64,000 nt of DNA from JANLTX01 sp049840835 (GTDB lineage Bacteria > Armatimonadota > Armatimonadia > Armatimonadales > Armatimonadaceae), in assembly GCA_049840835.1 (NCBI GenBank), contig JASGJG010000003.1:992001-1056000 (forward strand). Direction: 5' to 3'. The position numbers were made by a program, and so were the translations under genes. The notes beneath the pieces were generated by a model. The model was given only the letters and a program-made list of their open reading frames with translations. It ran no database searches and was not told the origin of the DNA. This document shows, piece by piece, positions 34,403 to 46,869 of this stretch; position 1 is the first letter of the stretch; each line of letters opens with the position of its first letter.

Positions 34403-35908
34403 ATGCGTAACCGTTTTATCGTAGAAGAAGAATCGACCACCCGTGTGCCGGTGACCACGCCGGAGCAAGAGAAGTCGCAGCAGGCCGCAAAGGCGCCCCG
34501 TAAGGAAATAGAGAAGACAGAGAAGAAGGCGAAGTCGGCGGGGAAACCAGCGACCTCCGCTCGTCAGTCTCCGGGGAAAGGCCGTATGCTCCGTGGGGGC
34601 ATTCTCTTTTTTAGTGGTCTCGGGCTTTTTGCGCTTATAGTGCCGCCTCTGACCGGTCTGCCCTTGAGCGAATGGCTTCAGGGCGCGAACTTCAAAGCCG
34701 CCTATAGCGGGGCGAATCTGAGCTACATGAGTGGCACGGCGGCGCTGAAACTGGGTAACCTGGCAGGAACGACAGATGCCCTGTTGAAGCTGTCACCAGA
34801 GAGCACCGAGGCGGAAGATTTAGCTGTGGCGCTCTTTCCCCGCCTGCTGGATGCAGGAGACTACACACGGGCGCTTCAGGTCTGTACGCATATGCTGCCG
34901 GAGCCATTGCTGAAGGGCATGGTATTCCCCAATCCCTCTTCTACAGAGTACTCCAATATGATTGCGCAGTCGCGCATCGGCCCTACCGTGAGCCTGACAG
35001 CGCTTGGCAAGAGTATGGCGGAAAAGCTGGGGCCAAAGGAAGCCCTGGCGCGTATTGCCAGCACCCCGGAGCTGAACGCGCAGCGGGAGCTTCTCATTCC
35101 CACGCTCTTTTCTGCCATTACATCGCAGACCGTTACTGTGGTGAACGCGAACAACATCGCGGTAGGGGCCAGGCCGGTAAACGGAAACATTGAGCTCCTG
35201 AAGGGTCTGGTGCCCACTTTAAGCGGCATGAGCCAGACCGCAGCGATCAAGTCTCTGGTGACTCTCTATATGCAGGATCAAAAATTGGGGCCTGCCTGGG
35301 AGTGGGCCCTGAAGCTGCCCGTGGACCAGCGTGAGGGGCAGCAGTCTGGCATGATGCAGCAGCTGGCCGTGAAGGAACCGAAGCTGGCGCTGGAGCTACT
35401 GGAGACTCTGGGAACCGGAGCGCAGGCAGATGCCATTCGTATGTCGGCTATGTGGGGCATCGTCAACGCTTTACCCACCGAGGCGCCGCGTCTTCTGGAG
35501 AGTATAAAGACTCCCTTGCAGCGCGATATGGCGCTAAACAACATGATACTGGCTCCCGGTATCAAAGAGAAAATCCCACTGCTGAATCAGATAACCTCGC
35601 CGGGTCAGAAAATGGAAACACTGATCAGCCTCATGAAAGCCACCACCGCTCCCGAGGAACTGCAGCCACTTCTGCTTCTCCTGACCGAAGTAGCACATCA
35701 GAACCCCACGCTCGTTGCCCGGCATGATAGTGCCCTGAAAGAGCTGGCGGCCCAGACTAAAGCACGGACCGAGCAAGAGGGATACTTGAACCTCATGCTA
35801 GACCCGAAAGCAAAAGCCGCAGCCCAGCAACTTCTAAAAGATGGGAAACTCACTCCTGCTCCGGTCGGTGGTGGAGGAGCGATTATGCGACCTGCCCCCC
35901 CGCGATAG
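34403..35908 (+). CDS. Array-2 paralogue 8, longer subtype, last gene of the array
   Basis: 501 residues, MRNRFIVEEESTTRVP start with a Lys/Ala-rich tail. The stretch LSEWLQGANFKAAYSGANLSYMSG is almost identical to that of copy 7, so these two look like the most recent duplication in the array. The C-terminus ends in GGGGAIMRPAPPR. The TlpA-like gene follows after 84 nt with its own ribosome site. Function unknown. Confidence 0.87.
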   Translation: MRNRFIVEEESTTRVPVTTPEQEKSQQAAKAPRKEIEKTEKKAKSAGKPATSARQSPGKGRMLRGGILFFSGLGLFALIVPPLTGLPLSEWLQGANFKAAYSGANLSYMSGTAALKLGNLAGTTDALLKLSPESTEAEDLAVALFPRLLDAGDYTRALQVCTHMLPEPLLKGMVFPNPSSTEYSNMIAQSRIGPTVSLTALGKSMAEKLGPKEALARIASTPELNAQRELLIPTLFSAITSQTVTVVNANNIAVGARPVNGNIELLKGLVPTLSGMSQTAAIKSLVTLYMQDQKLGPAWEWALKLPVDQREGQQSGMMQQLAVKEPKLALELLETLGTGAQADAIRMSAMWGIVNALPTEAPRLLESIKTPLQRDMALNNMILAPGIKEKIPLLNQITSPGQKMETLISLMKATTAPEELQPLLLLLTEVAHQNPTLVARHDSALKELAAQTKARTEQEGYLNLMLDPKAKAAAQQLLKDGKLTPAPVGGGGAIMRPAPPR

Positions 35909-35992
35909 AGCGCGCAGATTCCATAGATTCCTCACGGAATACTTCGGATAGATCGTCTCTACGTTGACCCAGATCACTTAAGGACTATATCC

Positions 35993-37180
35993 ATGAAGCT
36001 AGTGCATCGGCTGAGCCAGATCGTGGCAGTGGTTGTCTGTGCCCTTTTGCCATTGGCGGCGAGCGCTCTGGGGGATAGTGAGTTGACCTTCGGAAGCCCT
36101 GCCCCCGAATTTAAAGCGACGATGCTACGGGGCGGGCAGGTCGCGAGCCTTGCCCGAGGTCAGATCTATGTTATCGAGTTCGGAGGTACTCGCTGCGTTC
36201 CCTGTATCAAGTTCATTCCTAAGATGAACGCGCTACAGAAACGCTATCCGGGCGTTACTTTTATCAGCGTCTTTTGCGAAAGTCCAGATGCCGTCAAGCC
36301 ATTTTTAAAAGGCCCCGGAAAAGCCATGGAGGTGCGTATCGCGCTAGATACCGCCTCTGGCCATATGCAAAAGAATTGGATGAACGCATCCGGACTGCTG
36401 AGCATCCCACAGGCGTTTATCGTCGATAAATCGGGAAATCTGGCATGGTTCGGGAGCCCTGATCAGGAATCCTTTGCAGAAACGCTCGGGAAAGTCGTGA
36501 ATGGCACCTATGATAACCAGTTGGATCAGATGCGCATGGAGCTCCAGCGAAAACTGGGGGAAGAGAACCAGAAATCCTTTGAATGGATTGAGAAGGTAAA
36601 CGAGGTTGTCCGGCGCGCCTATGCCTGCAAGACGCCTGAGGAGTCCATCGCGCTGCTCGATTCGTCTCTGCCGAACTTTGTGGGAGCGCCAGAGCACATC
36701 GTACTTTCTACTCTGAAACTGGATTTTTTCAAGAAGCTGCCGCAATCCCGAGAACGAGCGTATCAGCAGGCTCTGTCCTTAGCAGTGGAAGCGGTCAACC
36801 AGCGCAATCCGAACTACTATGTTGATGCTACCGAGGCGATGCTTTCGCACTTCGAATCCGCGCTGCCGGAAAACAAAGATCGTCGGCTGGTCGATCTGGC
36901 ATTAGCCGTTCTCCTCAATGAGAGCGCACCAACAAATCACATCAAACTCGATGCCGACGCGGAAGCCAGCTACCAGGTCAACCGGCTCGCTGCTATCGCC
37001 AGTGCTTACCATATGCGTGGGGAGGGGCCGGCTGCTGTTAGTATTCTGGAGAGAGCCATCGCAAAGTTGCAGGCCCAGGAGTCCAGCGGCAAGCCGCAAT
37101 GGTGGATAGACGCAAAGAAAGATAAATTGGCACGGTTGAAGTCGAAGCTCGTGGCATGGAGTGGCCAGAGTAACCAGTAA
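35993..37180 (+). CDS. Secreted TlpA/thioredoxin-like protein with helical C-terminus
   Basis: 395 residues. A signal peptide (MKLVHRLSQIVAVVVCALLPLAASA) is followed by a thioredoxin fold with redox motif C68-VP-C71 and a SIPQAFIVD strand carrying the cis-proline expected opposite the active site, at about residues 30-170. The remaining 220 residues are helical and charged with no known domain. Likely a periplasmic thiol oxidoreductase of the AhpC-TSA/TlpA type. An AAGGA stands 9 nt before the ATG. The location after array 2 may indicate a link, but there is no overlap to prove an operon. Confidence 0.85.
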   Translation: MKLVHRLSQIVAVVVCALLPLAASALGDSELTFGSPAPEFKATMLRGGQVASLARGQIYVIEFGGTRCVPCIKFIPKMNALQKRYPGVTFISVFCESPDAVKPFLKGPGKAMEVRIALDTASGHMQKNWMNASGLLSIPQAFIVDKSGNLAWFGSPDQESFAETLGKVVNGTYDNQLDQMRMELQRKLGEENQKSFEWIEKVNEVVRRAYACKTPEESIALLDSSLPNFVGAPEHIVLSTLKLDFFKKLPQSRERAYQQALSLAVEAVNQRNPNYYVDATEAMLSHFESALPENKDRRLVDLALAVLLNESAPTNHIKLDADAEASYQVNRLAAIASAYHMRGEGPAAVSILERAIAKLQAQESSGKPQWWIDAKKDKLARLKSKLVAWSGQSNQ

Positions 37181-37207
37181 TCGGAGTGCCGTTGCCACCC
37201 CACGCGA

Positions 37208-37213
37208 TAGAAT
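37208..37213 (+). promoter_or_regulatory. Leaderless-type -10 box of metH
   Basis: TAGAAT 8 nt before the metH ATG. The 41 nt between the preceding stop and metH leave no room for a cobalamin or SAM riboswitch. The intervening GAGGGG could alternatively be a Shine-Dalgarno sequence. Confidence 0.4.
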
Positions 37214-37221
37214 GAGGGGTC

Positions 37222-40965
<3,744 letters not shown>

Positions 40966-40974
<9 letters not shown>

Positions 40975-41159
40975 GTAGCCCTCCCCCGGCCTCGTTCCTC
41001 GTCCACCCCCTCCCCGACTTCGTGGGGGGCGGGGGTAACTGCTTCCGCAGAGCTTTTCAGTAAACCAGCAAGCGCTCCTGATTCCTTAACCCTCTCCCCC
41101 CACGAAGTCGGGGAGGGGGTGGACGAGGAACGAGGCCGGGGGAGGGCTACCTAAGGCTC
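40966..41159. repeat. Perfect 64-bp inverted repeat between metH and the SEL1 gene
   Basis: Arms at 40966-41029 and 41096-41159 are exact reverse complements, with a 66-nt spacer. Each arm begins with the last two sense codons and the TAG stop of its neighbouring convergent gene (Glu-Pro-stop in both). The arms are C/G-rich and would form a very stable RNA hairpin in either direction; no T-tract follows, so a classical terminator is not clear. A mobile palindrome or a recent inverted duplication is equally possible. Confidence 0.85.
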
Positions 41160-42236
41160 AGTAGTCAGTCTCGCTACCGCATCTTTGGCTTTCTGGTGAC
41201 CGTACTTCGCGGCCTTTTCGTACCACTGCTTCGCCTCATCGACGTTCTTATCCACGCCAAGGCCGGTTTCGTAGAGAATGCCCAGGTTGTAGCAGGCCGT
41301 GGTGTGGTTTTTGTCCGCGGCTTTCTTAAACCACTCCGCTGCCTCTCTCGGGCTCCGGTAGCCTGCTCGGCCATTGATTAACCACGCGCCCCAGTCAGAC
41401 ATCGCATCGGGCCAGGCATGGTTTGCCGCCCGGTACATCAGGGTCGTGGCTTCTTTATCGTCTTGGGGCACGCCGCGCCCTGTGGTGTAGAGCGAGGCCA
41501 GCACATATTCGGCGTAGCCATCTTGAAGAACCGGGTCGGCGGCTTTCTTTAGCCACACTACGGCGCGGGCGGGGCCCGGCTTTACCGTGCCCTCGCCGCG
41601 TGCCAACATCACGCCTAGAGTTCGCCAGGCCCACTGCTGGTACTTCTTCTCGTCGGTGAGTTTCATGGGCCGGTTAGCCAACCTGTCGAACCAGAGCACG
41701 GCTTTCTCCGAGCTTTTGGGGAAGCTCAGGCCGAACCGATAGGCATCCGCCAGTGTGTGCATGGCCTCGGGATCGCCTGTGTTGGCCGCTTTCAGCAGAA
41801 GCTGCTCAGCGCCGGGCAGGTTCTGTGGGATATGGGTGCCGTAGCGCAGCAGATAGGCCAGGCCCATCATAGAGGGAACATCGCCTTTGGACGCCGGGAC
41901 CTCGTACCATTTCTTGCCCTCCGGGTGGCTCTCGGGAACGCCAGAGCCGTAGGTGTAGATATCGCCCAGCTCGCGCATGGAGAGCAGGTGCCCTTTGCTC
42001 GCTGCCTTCTTGTACCAGAGAATCGCTTTTTGCCAGTTGCGCTTCTGGCCCTCGTACCCATCGGCGTAGCCCTTGCCGACCACGTACATAGCTTGTGGAT
42101 CGCCTTTCTCGGCGGGCTTCTTGCTGGCTTCCCAGAGCTGGAGCATGGCATTGTCCAGCTTTTGTGCGGTCTCCAGACTCTTCTTCATCGTATCGAGCAA
42201 CGCCTTAGAGTCGGGCGTATCTTGCATTCGCTTCAT
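41151..42236 (-). CDS. SEL1-like repeat protein
   Basis: 361 residues, about seven SEL1/TPR-like units of 36 residues: GDPQAMYVVGKGYADGYEGQKRNWQKAILWYKKAASKG, then a GHLLSMRELGDIY unit and others ending with HTTACYNLGILYETGLGVDKNVDEAKQWYEKAAKYG. No signal peptide is visible, so it is probably a cytoplasmic scaffold. GGAGGC precedes the ATG by 15 nt. The last codons and stop form the outer end of the right arm of the inverted repeat. Confidence 0.88.
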   Translation of the reverse strand: MKRMQDTPDSKALLDTMKKSLETAQKLDNAMLQLWEASKKPAEKGDPQAMYVVGKGYADGYEGQKRNWQKAILWYKKAASKGHLLSMRELGDIYTYGSGVPESHPEGKKWYEVPASKGDVPSMMGLAYLLRYGTHIPQNLPGAEQLLLKAANTGDPEAMHTLADAYRFGLSFPKSSEKAVLWFDRLANRPMKLTDEKKYQQWAWRTLGVMLARGEGTVKPGPARAVVWLKKAADPVLQDGYAEYVLASLYTTGRGVPQDDKEATTLMYRAANHAWPDAMSDWGAWLINGRAGYRSPREAAEWFKKAADKNHTTACYNLGILYETGLGVDKNVDEAKQWYEKAAKYGHQKAKDAVARLTTEP

Positions 42237-42447
42237 TGTTGTGTGTGCCTCCGTGAGTGGGATGGCCTATAACGGGCTTATCGGTACATGCCGTTTTTAC
42301 TCTCTAATAGATAATCGGTTTCATTAACCGTTCCTTGAAGGTAGAAAAGGTAACAATGCTAGCAAGGCGAATTCGTGTAGAGGAGCTGGAAGATTAATGT
42401 AGGCTTCTCCCGTAACCAAATTGTGGCAGCTTCGTTTTCTATCTATT

Positions 42448-42966
42448 ATGCAAAAACAAAAAGACTGCCTCTCTGTAGATTCTGCCAGTACAGAGCGAGC
42501 CAGTCAGGTTTTCTACGCTGCCCCCAAAACCATTGCTCGGATTCTTTGCCTATTGCTTCTTTTTGCCATGGCGGCAGTCTATACCACCATGTTTTTTCTG
42601 ATGCCGGTTTCCGAAGCGTTGGCGCTTCTTCCGCGACTAGCTCCTCTCGTCGCGATTGGAATCATAGGTGAGGTCGGCCTTGCGTTTCTCATCTCGCGGT
42701 TTTCTCCGATTCGAATCGATGAGGCAGGTATCACTCTCACTACTCTATGGGGACGCAAGCGCACCTTGTTATGGAGCGAGGTTGAGAGCGTTCAAGAAGT
42801 CAGATACCTTTTCGTGTCGTATTTAAAAGTATCTCCATGCCTGCGGCATCGTGTAGGCACATTGATTATTCCAAGGGCAGTGACTCGCCCCGGTGCGTTC
42901 CGGGAATCCATTTTCCGCCATGCGCCTTCGACTAATCCTATTCGCCGATTTCTAAAGGATGGGTGA
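42448..42966 (+). CDS. Small membrane protein with PH-like tail
   Basis: 172 residues from ATG 42448; a TTG at 42421 in the same frame is less likely. Two transmembrane helices (ILCLLLLFAMAAVYTTMFFL and LAPLVAIGIIGEVGLAFLI) are followed by IRIDEAGITLTTLWGRKRTLLWSEVESVQEV, the beta-hairpin pattern of small PH-like domains in bacterial membrane proteins. No assigned function and no obvious operon partner. Confidence 0.6.
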   Translation: MQKQKDCLSVDSASTERASQVFYAAPKTIARILCLLLLFAMAAVYTTMFFLMPVSEALALLPRLAPLVAIGIIGEVGLAFLISRFSPIRIDEAGITLTTLWGRKRTLLWSEVESVQEVRYLFVSYLKVSPCLRHRVGTLIIPRAVTRPGAFRESIFRHAPSTNPIRRFLKDG

Positions 42967-43114
42967 AGTTGTGTTGGAGCACCAGACTCGCCCAGCGAAA
43001 AAAGTAAGAATACCTACGTGTACAATAATTAGTGTTTCGAGGCATAAAATGGACCAGATTCCTATAGGCTCTGGAAGGCTGCCCAATGCTCCAAAGATTA
43101 GATAGTTAGAAACG

Positions 43115-43669
43115 ATGGCACTAAAGAAGAGGTACCTCTTTTTCCTGGCCGTGCTGGCAGGGATCGGGATGACGCTGGGGCCGATCGCCTATGATCGTCT
43201 TTGGAAAGGGCGCCCTCCCAAGACCACGAAACTCAGCCGTGACGTGGCGGTGACTACGCAGCTGGAGCAGGCGCAGATGCAGGCAGTGCGAAGAGCAGGC
43301 TACAAGACTATCGTGGACTTCCGCCCTGATAGTGAAGTGGACCAAAAGTCGAGTTCCACCGCAATGAAAGAGGCAGCAGAGAGTCTCGGGCTGAACTTCG
43401 CCTATATCCCGGTTCCCCATGGTGACAAAGTGCCTGAAGCGTCGGTTGAGAAGCTCTTAGGCGTTTTGGGCTCCTCCCACGTTCCCTTTCTTCTCTATTG
43501 CCGGAGTGGTCGGCGCGCGACACGCACCTGGAGCCTTGCCGAGGCTTCCCGAAAAGGCGGGGTAAGCGCCGCAGAGATCTATCAAGCCGCCAAGAAAAGT
43601 GGGATTTCTATCGACGATCTCAAGGCATCAATTACCGAACGTATAGCAAAAAGAAGTGATCGGAAATGA
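43115..43669 (+). CDS. DUF442/BLH-type dual-specificity phosphatase-like protein
   Basis: 184 residues. An N-terminal membrane anchor (LFFLAVLAGIGMTLGPIAY) precedes a cysteine phosphatase fold: GYKTIVDFRPDSEV, an AYIPVPHG loop and the P-loop CRSGRRA near 130 (pattern CxxGxR). This pattern is typical of the TIGR01244/DUF442 family, often fused to or near sulfur-metabolism proteins. The anchor suggests a membrane location, possibly with the phosphatase domain outside. Its stop overlaps the ATG of a 42-residue membrane protein. Confidence 0.75.
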   Translation: MALKKRYLFFLAVLAGIGMTLGPIAYDRLWKGRPPKTTKLSRDVAVTTQLEQAQMQAVRRAGYKTIVDFRPDSEVDQKSSSTAMKEAAESLGLNFAYIPVPHGDKVPEASVEKLLGVLGSSHVPFLLYCRSGRRATRTWSLAEASRKGGVSAAEIYQAAKKSGISIDDLKASITERIAKRSDRK

Positions 43670-43794
43670 AAATGCTTGACAAACTCTCCCGCGCCTTAGT
43701 GATCATCACAATCGTGGGCTCCGGAGTGATGGTGGGTGGCGCTATAGGATATATAACGGCCATCTTGACGGGCCTGGTAGATCTCTGCGGGTAG
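43666..43794 (+). CDS. 42-residue membrane protein coupled to the phosphatase
   Basis: The ATG overlaps the preceding stop (ATGA). The product is a short Lys/Arg-containing head followed by one hydrophobic helix (ALVIITIVGSGVMVGGAIGYITAIL) and a short tail ending DLCG. The overlap and plausible membrane topology support it as a real small gene. Function unknown. Confidence 0.55.
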   Translation: MKMLDKLSRALVIITIVGSGVMVGGAIGYITAILTGLVDLCG

Positions 43795-43943
43795 GTCTCA
43801 GGTCCGCTTTCAGCACACAATCCGGTAGTGGTTCTGTAGGAGAAAAGCGTCTGCCGCCTTCGAGGAAGTGATCGGATAGATCCCCTTTTACGTGCACAAC
43901 TCGAAGTATTTGCCCTTTGAGTATTACAATAAGAGCTCAGGCA

Positions 43944-44807
43944 ATGACTCCGGAGCAGAATGAACAGTGGCAAGGGACGATTCTGGGCGATGAGCCTGAG
44001 TTTTCCCTGGCAAGATGGGACGCCATGTGTGCCTTATCTGCACTATTGCCAGAGCCTGCTGTGTTTCTGCGCCAGTCTCTCCAACCATCGGAAGAGCGCC
44101 TGAAAGGTATGGGCGTGCCAAACTGGGCGATCCTATTCCGAAGTTTCTGCGTCTACAGTAGCTGGCAGAGTGGCGTCAACTGGGTACCAGAGTTTCTCCT
44201 ACGCTCCGAGACAGCTCTCCTGGGATTGGCGATTTGGCATTCCGATAAAAAAGAGGCGGCGACACTTGCGTACCAGCAGCTGGCAATACACTCGGTTGCC
44301 CAAGCCCTCAAGCCTTTTGTAAAACACTCCAGAAATCCGAAGGTGGGTCGACGACGGCGACGCGCCTATAAGCCTTTGGTAAAGCTGTACCATCTCTGCC
44401 AGCGCTATTTAGCACAGAACAGTACTCTCCGGTGGCCCGAGCACATAGACCCCTTTCCAGTGAGGTTCCGCGATGGTTTAGTGAGGATTTTGGGTTTACA
44501 CACAGTAGTAGATAGGCTGGAATCAGACGAAAGCTATTTCGCACGCACTCTGGGCATGGATTTACTTCTTGGTATCGCCGCTATTCTACGTTCGGGCAGT
44601 TTTATGTCTGATATGTCCGGGATGTCCGTAAGGCATTTTAAGGGTTTGGATATAACAGACCTCATAGTAGACCTAAGCAGGATGCACCGGCTGATGCACG
44701 ATGAAGAATTAAACAACGGCTCAGACTATACCCGGCTCATTGCGGATGCCTTCCTTACCGCCCTCGAAGCTGAGTGCCCTCCCCCGGACTGGCTGCCCAT
44801 AATATAG
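43944..44807 (+). CDS. Uncharacterised helical protein, paralogue of the gene at 46870
   Basis: 287 residues from ATG 43944 (MTPEQNEQWQG); a TTG 27 nt upstream opens the same frame. Together with the gene at 46870 it shares TPEQNEQW at the start and AFLTALEAECPPPDWLP at the end, while the middle is diverged. The middle contains a basic HSRNPKVGRRRRRAYKP stretch and is mostly helical; no catalytic motif or membrane segment is evident. The 53 bp after the stop region are identical to those of its paralogue. Function unknown. Confidence 0.75.
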   Translation: MTPEQNEQWQGTILGDEPEFSLARWDAMCALSALLPEPAVFLRQSLQPSEERLKGMGVPNWAILFRSFCVYSSWQSGVNWVPEFLLRSETALLGLAIWHSDKKEAATLAYQQLAIHSVAQALKPFVKHSRNPKVGRRRRRAYKPLVKLYHLCQRYLAQNSTLRWPEHIDPFPVRFRDGLVRILGLHTVVDRLESDESYFARTLGMDLLLGIAAILRSGSFMSDMSGMSVRHFKGLDITDLIVDLSRMHRLMHDEELNNGSDYTRLIADAFLTALEAECPPPDWLPII

Positions 44808-44823
44808 CCACTTGCCCATGTCT

Positions 44824-44876
44824 GAGCGGGCGCCAGTTATGCCCTTGTGAGCAGCATCAGCGCTCCATTTGGTTGC
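44824..44876. repeat. 53-bp noncoding repeat, copy 1 (3' flank of paralogue)
   Basis: Identical base for base to 47707-47759, in the same orientation and at nearly the same distance after the stop codon. It contains a GAGC...GCTC pair able to form a small hairpin. Confidence 0.8.
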
Positions 44877-44959
44877 CCTTGGTTGCAGGTTTAATAAATG
44901 CCTTCTGTTGAATTATCAAAAGACAACAGTATATGTGCCTCTAAGAAAGACATAAGGCT

Positions 44960-45472
44960 ATGAATAAAAATGTTCTGGAGATAGTCCATATTATCGAGAG
45001 ATGCCCTTCATGGGCCGATGCTGCATTTCATATCAGGCGTGATGATGCAAAAAAGAAGCAGATTCTAAATAATTTGCTAGCGATTTCCAAGTATCCGATT
45101 ACTGACATAGAAAAAGCGATTATTGAATACATTAAGAAGAAAGATTTGCCAGGAGGTGGGAATTTAAGTAATTATAGTGTATCTGAAATGGCAAAGATTT
45201 TTATATTGAATCGGTATTTATTTAATGTCCCTGAGACTATCCCTATGAAAAAACATAACAATTTCTTAGGATTCTACGGAATGCCATACAACGACCAGAC
45301 CATTGGATTGATGTGGCCGCTGGGTTTCGATAAGAAAGGAGATCTAATAATCCTTGATGCTGCTTGTTTTTACAATGGTCCTAGATATATGGGAATAGAA
45401 GAGTTCCGGTATTTCAAATCTTTATATGGATTGAGGAAACGTAAGCCCCCAGAGCGCCAGAATCGGGCGTAG
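44960..45472 (+). CDS. Uncharacterised AT-rich protein
   Basis: 170 residues, MNKNVLEIVHIIERCPSW start, helical first half and a C-terminal half with FLGFYGMPYNDQTIGLMWPLGFDKKGDLIILDAACFYNG. No domain recognised. Base composition is visibly more AT-rich than the neighbours and it sits between the two copies of a duplicated gene, so it may have been brought in by transfer. An AAGAAAGACATAAGGCT stretch upstream gives a weak ribosome site. Confidence 0.65.
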   Translation: MNKNVLEIVHIIERCPSWADAAFHIRRDDAKKKQILNNLLAISKYPITDIEKAIIEYIKKKDLPGGGNLSNYSVSEMAKIFILNRYLFNVPETIPMKKHNNFLGFYGMPYNDQTIGLMWPLGFDKKGDLIILDAACFYNGPRYMGIEEFRYFKSLYGLRKRKPPERQNRA

Positions 45473-45545
45473 AGAGGCCAGGAGGGGTAGTTTTGTGAGC
45501 ACCCTTTACCAAGGGGACGATAATCGCGGCGTTTTTGCCCCATCT

Positions 45546-46589
45546 TTACCGGGCGTTTAGGCGGGCGATCGACACCGGCGGGCGGGCCATGTTGTCCGAA
45601 AGCCGCCAGACGTAGAAGCACGCTCCCTTGGCGCTGTAAGTGAGGCCGTTCGGGGGGAACGGCAACGGTGGGCCAAACGGTGCCCAACTCGCGCCGCCGT
45701 CCGACGAAATCAGAATCTGATTCCCGTTCAGCGCCGCCAGGCGCTTCCGATCCATTTCGACGGCGTTGCTTCGCACTTCCTTCGACACCTGCGTCCAGCT
45801 CTTCCCACGATCCGCGCTCCGCAGCAAGCCCCCGCCCCAGATACGCTGCCAGTAGATCGTGCCGTCTGCGGTCACCAGAGGCTCGCCCGCCGGGCCGAAA
45901 TCCGATACCTTCTGCCACGTCGCGCCTGCGTCGGCGGAGCGGTAGATTCCGAGGGACGCGCCCTGTTTCCAGCCTGCCGTGTTGACGAGAAACGTCTTCG
46001 AGTCGACGACGATGGGATCAGAGCTGTGGTTGCTGTCCGCCGGCAATCCTTCCCCGATCCGCGTCCATGTGGCACCGCCGTCTGTGGATCTATGCAGGCT
46101 CTGCGACTGCTCGTGCATCCCGAGCAGCAGGGAGCGCCGCCGCCGATCGGTGAAATCGACCGCGATTCCGTCGGCGTGCGCCAGGCCGCCCAGGCGCTGG
46201 AACGTGCGCCCACGATCGTGCGTCACGAACGGCGCATCGCCGTAGCAGCCGCTCTCCCAGAAGGTGTTTTTATCTTTGGGATCGAACACGATTCGGCCTG
46301 GACGGTTCTTGATCTCGTCGCCGCCCAGCTTGCGCCATGTGGAACCGCCGTCGCTCGAAATCCAGAGTCCGCGCTCGCTCACCCCGGCGATGATGTCGAC
46401 GCTATTCGGCACGGCCTTCACATAGGTGACGCCGTAAGCGCCCCAGGAATCGCCGCCGACATTATTGGTGACATTCACCCAGCTTGCGGCGGCAACCTTA
46501 CCGGGCATGTCCTCTGCGGCGCGGACGCCAAGCGCGCACGCGGCGGCGAGGGAGGCGGCGCAGGACAACATCCACTTCGATGCGTTCAT
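45546..46589 (-). CDS. Secreted BNR/sortilin-type beta-propeller protein
   Basis: 347 residues from ATG 46589 (MNASKWMLSCAASLAAACALGVRAA, a signal peptide); the open frame extends to 46655 but a TATAGT box and normal signal peptide support the shorter form. Several Asp-box motifs are visible: SSDGGSTW, THDRGRTF, STDGGATW, SADAGATW, SADRGKSW and SSDGGASW, as in sialidase-like, Ycf48-like and sortilin propellers. The catalytic Arg/Tyr set of sialidases is not evident, so a binding or uncharacterised role is safer. The gene is visibly more GC-rich than its surroundings. Confidence 0.82.
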   Translation of the reverse strand: MNASKWMLSCAASLAAACALGVRAAEDMPGKVAAASWVNVTNNVGGDSWGAYGVTYVKAVPNSVDIIAGVSERGLWISSDGGSTWRKLGGDEIKNRPGRIVFDPKDKNTFWESGCYGDAPFVTHDRGRTFQRLGGLAHADGIAVDFTDRRRRSLLLGMHEQSQSLHRSTDGGATWTRIGEGLPADSNHSSDPIVVDSKTFLVNTAGWKQGASLGIYRSADAGATWQKVSDFGPAGEPLVTADGTIYWQRIWGGGLLRSADRGKSWTQVSKEVRSNAVEMDRKRLAALNGNQILISSDGGASWAPFGPPLPFPPNGLTYSAKGACFYVWRLSDNMARPPVSIARLNAR

Positions 46590-46595
46590 AGAGGC

Positions 46596-46601
46596 ACTAT
46601 A
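46596..46601 (-). promoter_or_regulatory. Leaderless-type -10 box of the BNR-protein gene
   Basis: TATAGT on the minus strand, 6 nt before the ATG at 46589, with no ribosome site between. Confidence 0.45.
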
Positions 46602-46869
46602 GCATACGGTGCTGTGGGAACGACGCCCACCGGTCCGGTCCCTGAGATATGGCACCAGAGTTGAAGGCCATCCTCCGACCGGAAGGTGGGAGCCCCCGAT
46701 AATGGTAATTCCAAGGTCATGAGAGTATTCCTGCCAAGTTCACTGGAGATAGCTCTCTCGGGCTTTTTGAGGATACACGCTCCTCGTAGATATTAGAAAA
46801 TGTGTACGATAATCTCCATTAGCCAGCTTGCTCACTGGAACCGTTTTCCTGGTGCTAAAGAGAGGCATA

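Noticed and set aside
37181..37221. Cobalamin or SAM riboswitch upstream of metH
   Set aside because: Only 41 nt separate the genes, far too short for either riboswitch.
42357..42395. 13-codon ORF with an EELED-type ending
   Set aside because: Too short, with no ribosome site or conservation evidence.
45546..46589. True sialidase
   Set aside because: Asp boxes are present but the catalytic Arg triad, Tyr and FRIP-type motif are not evident.
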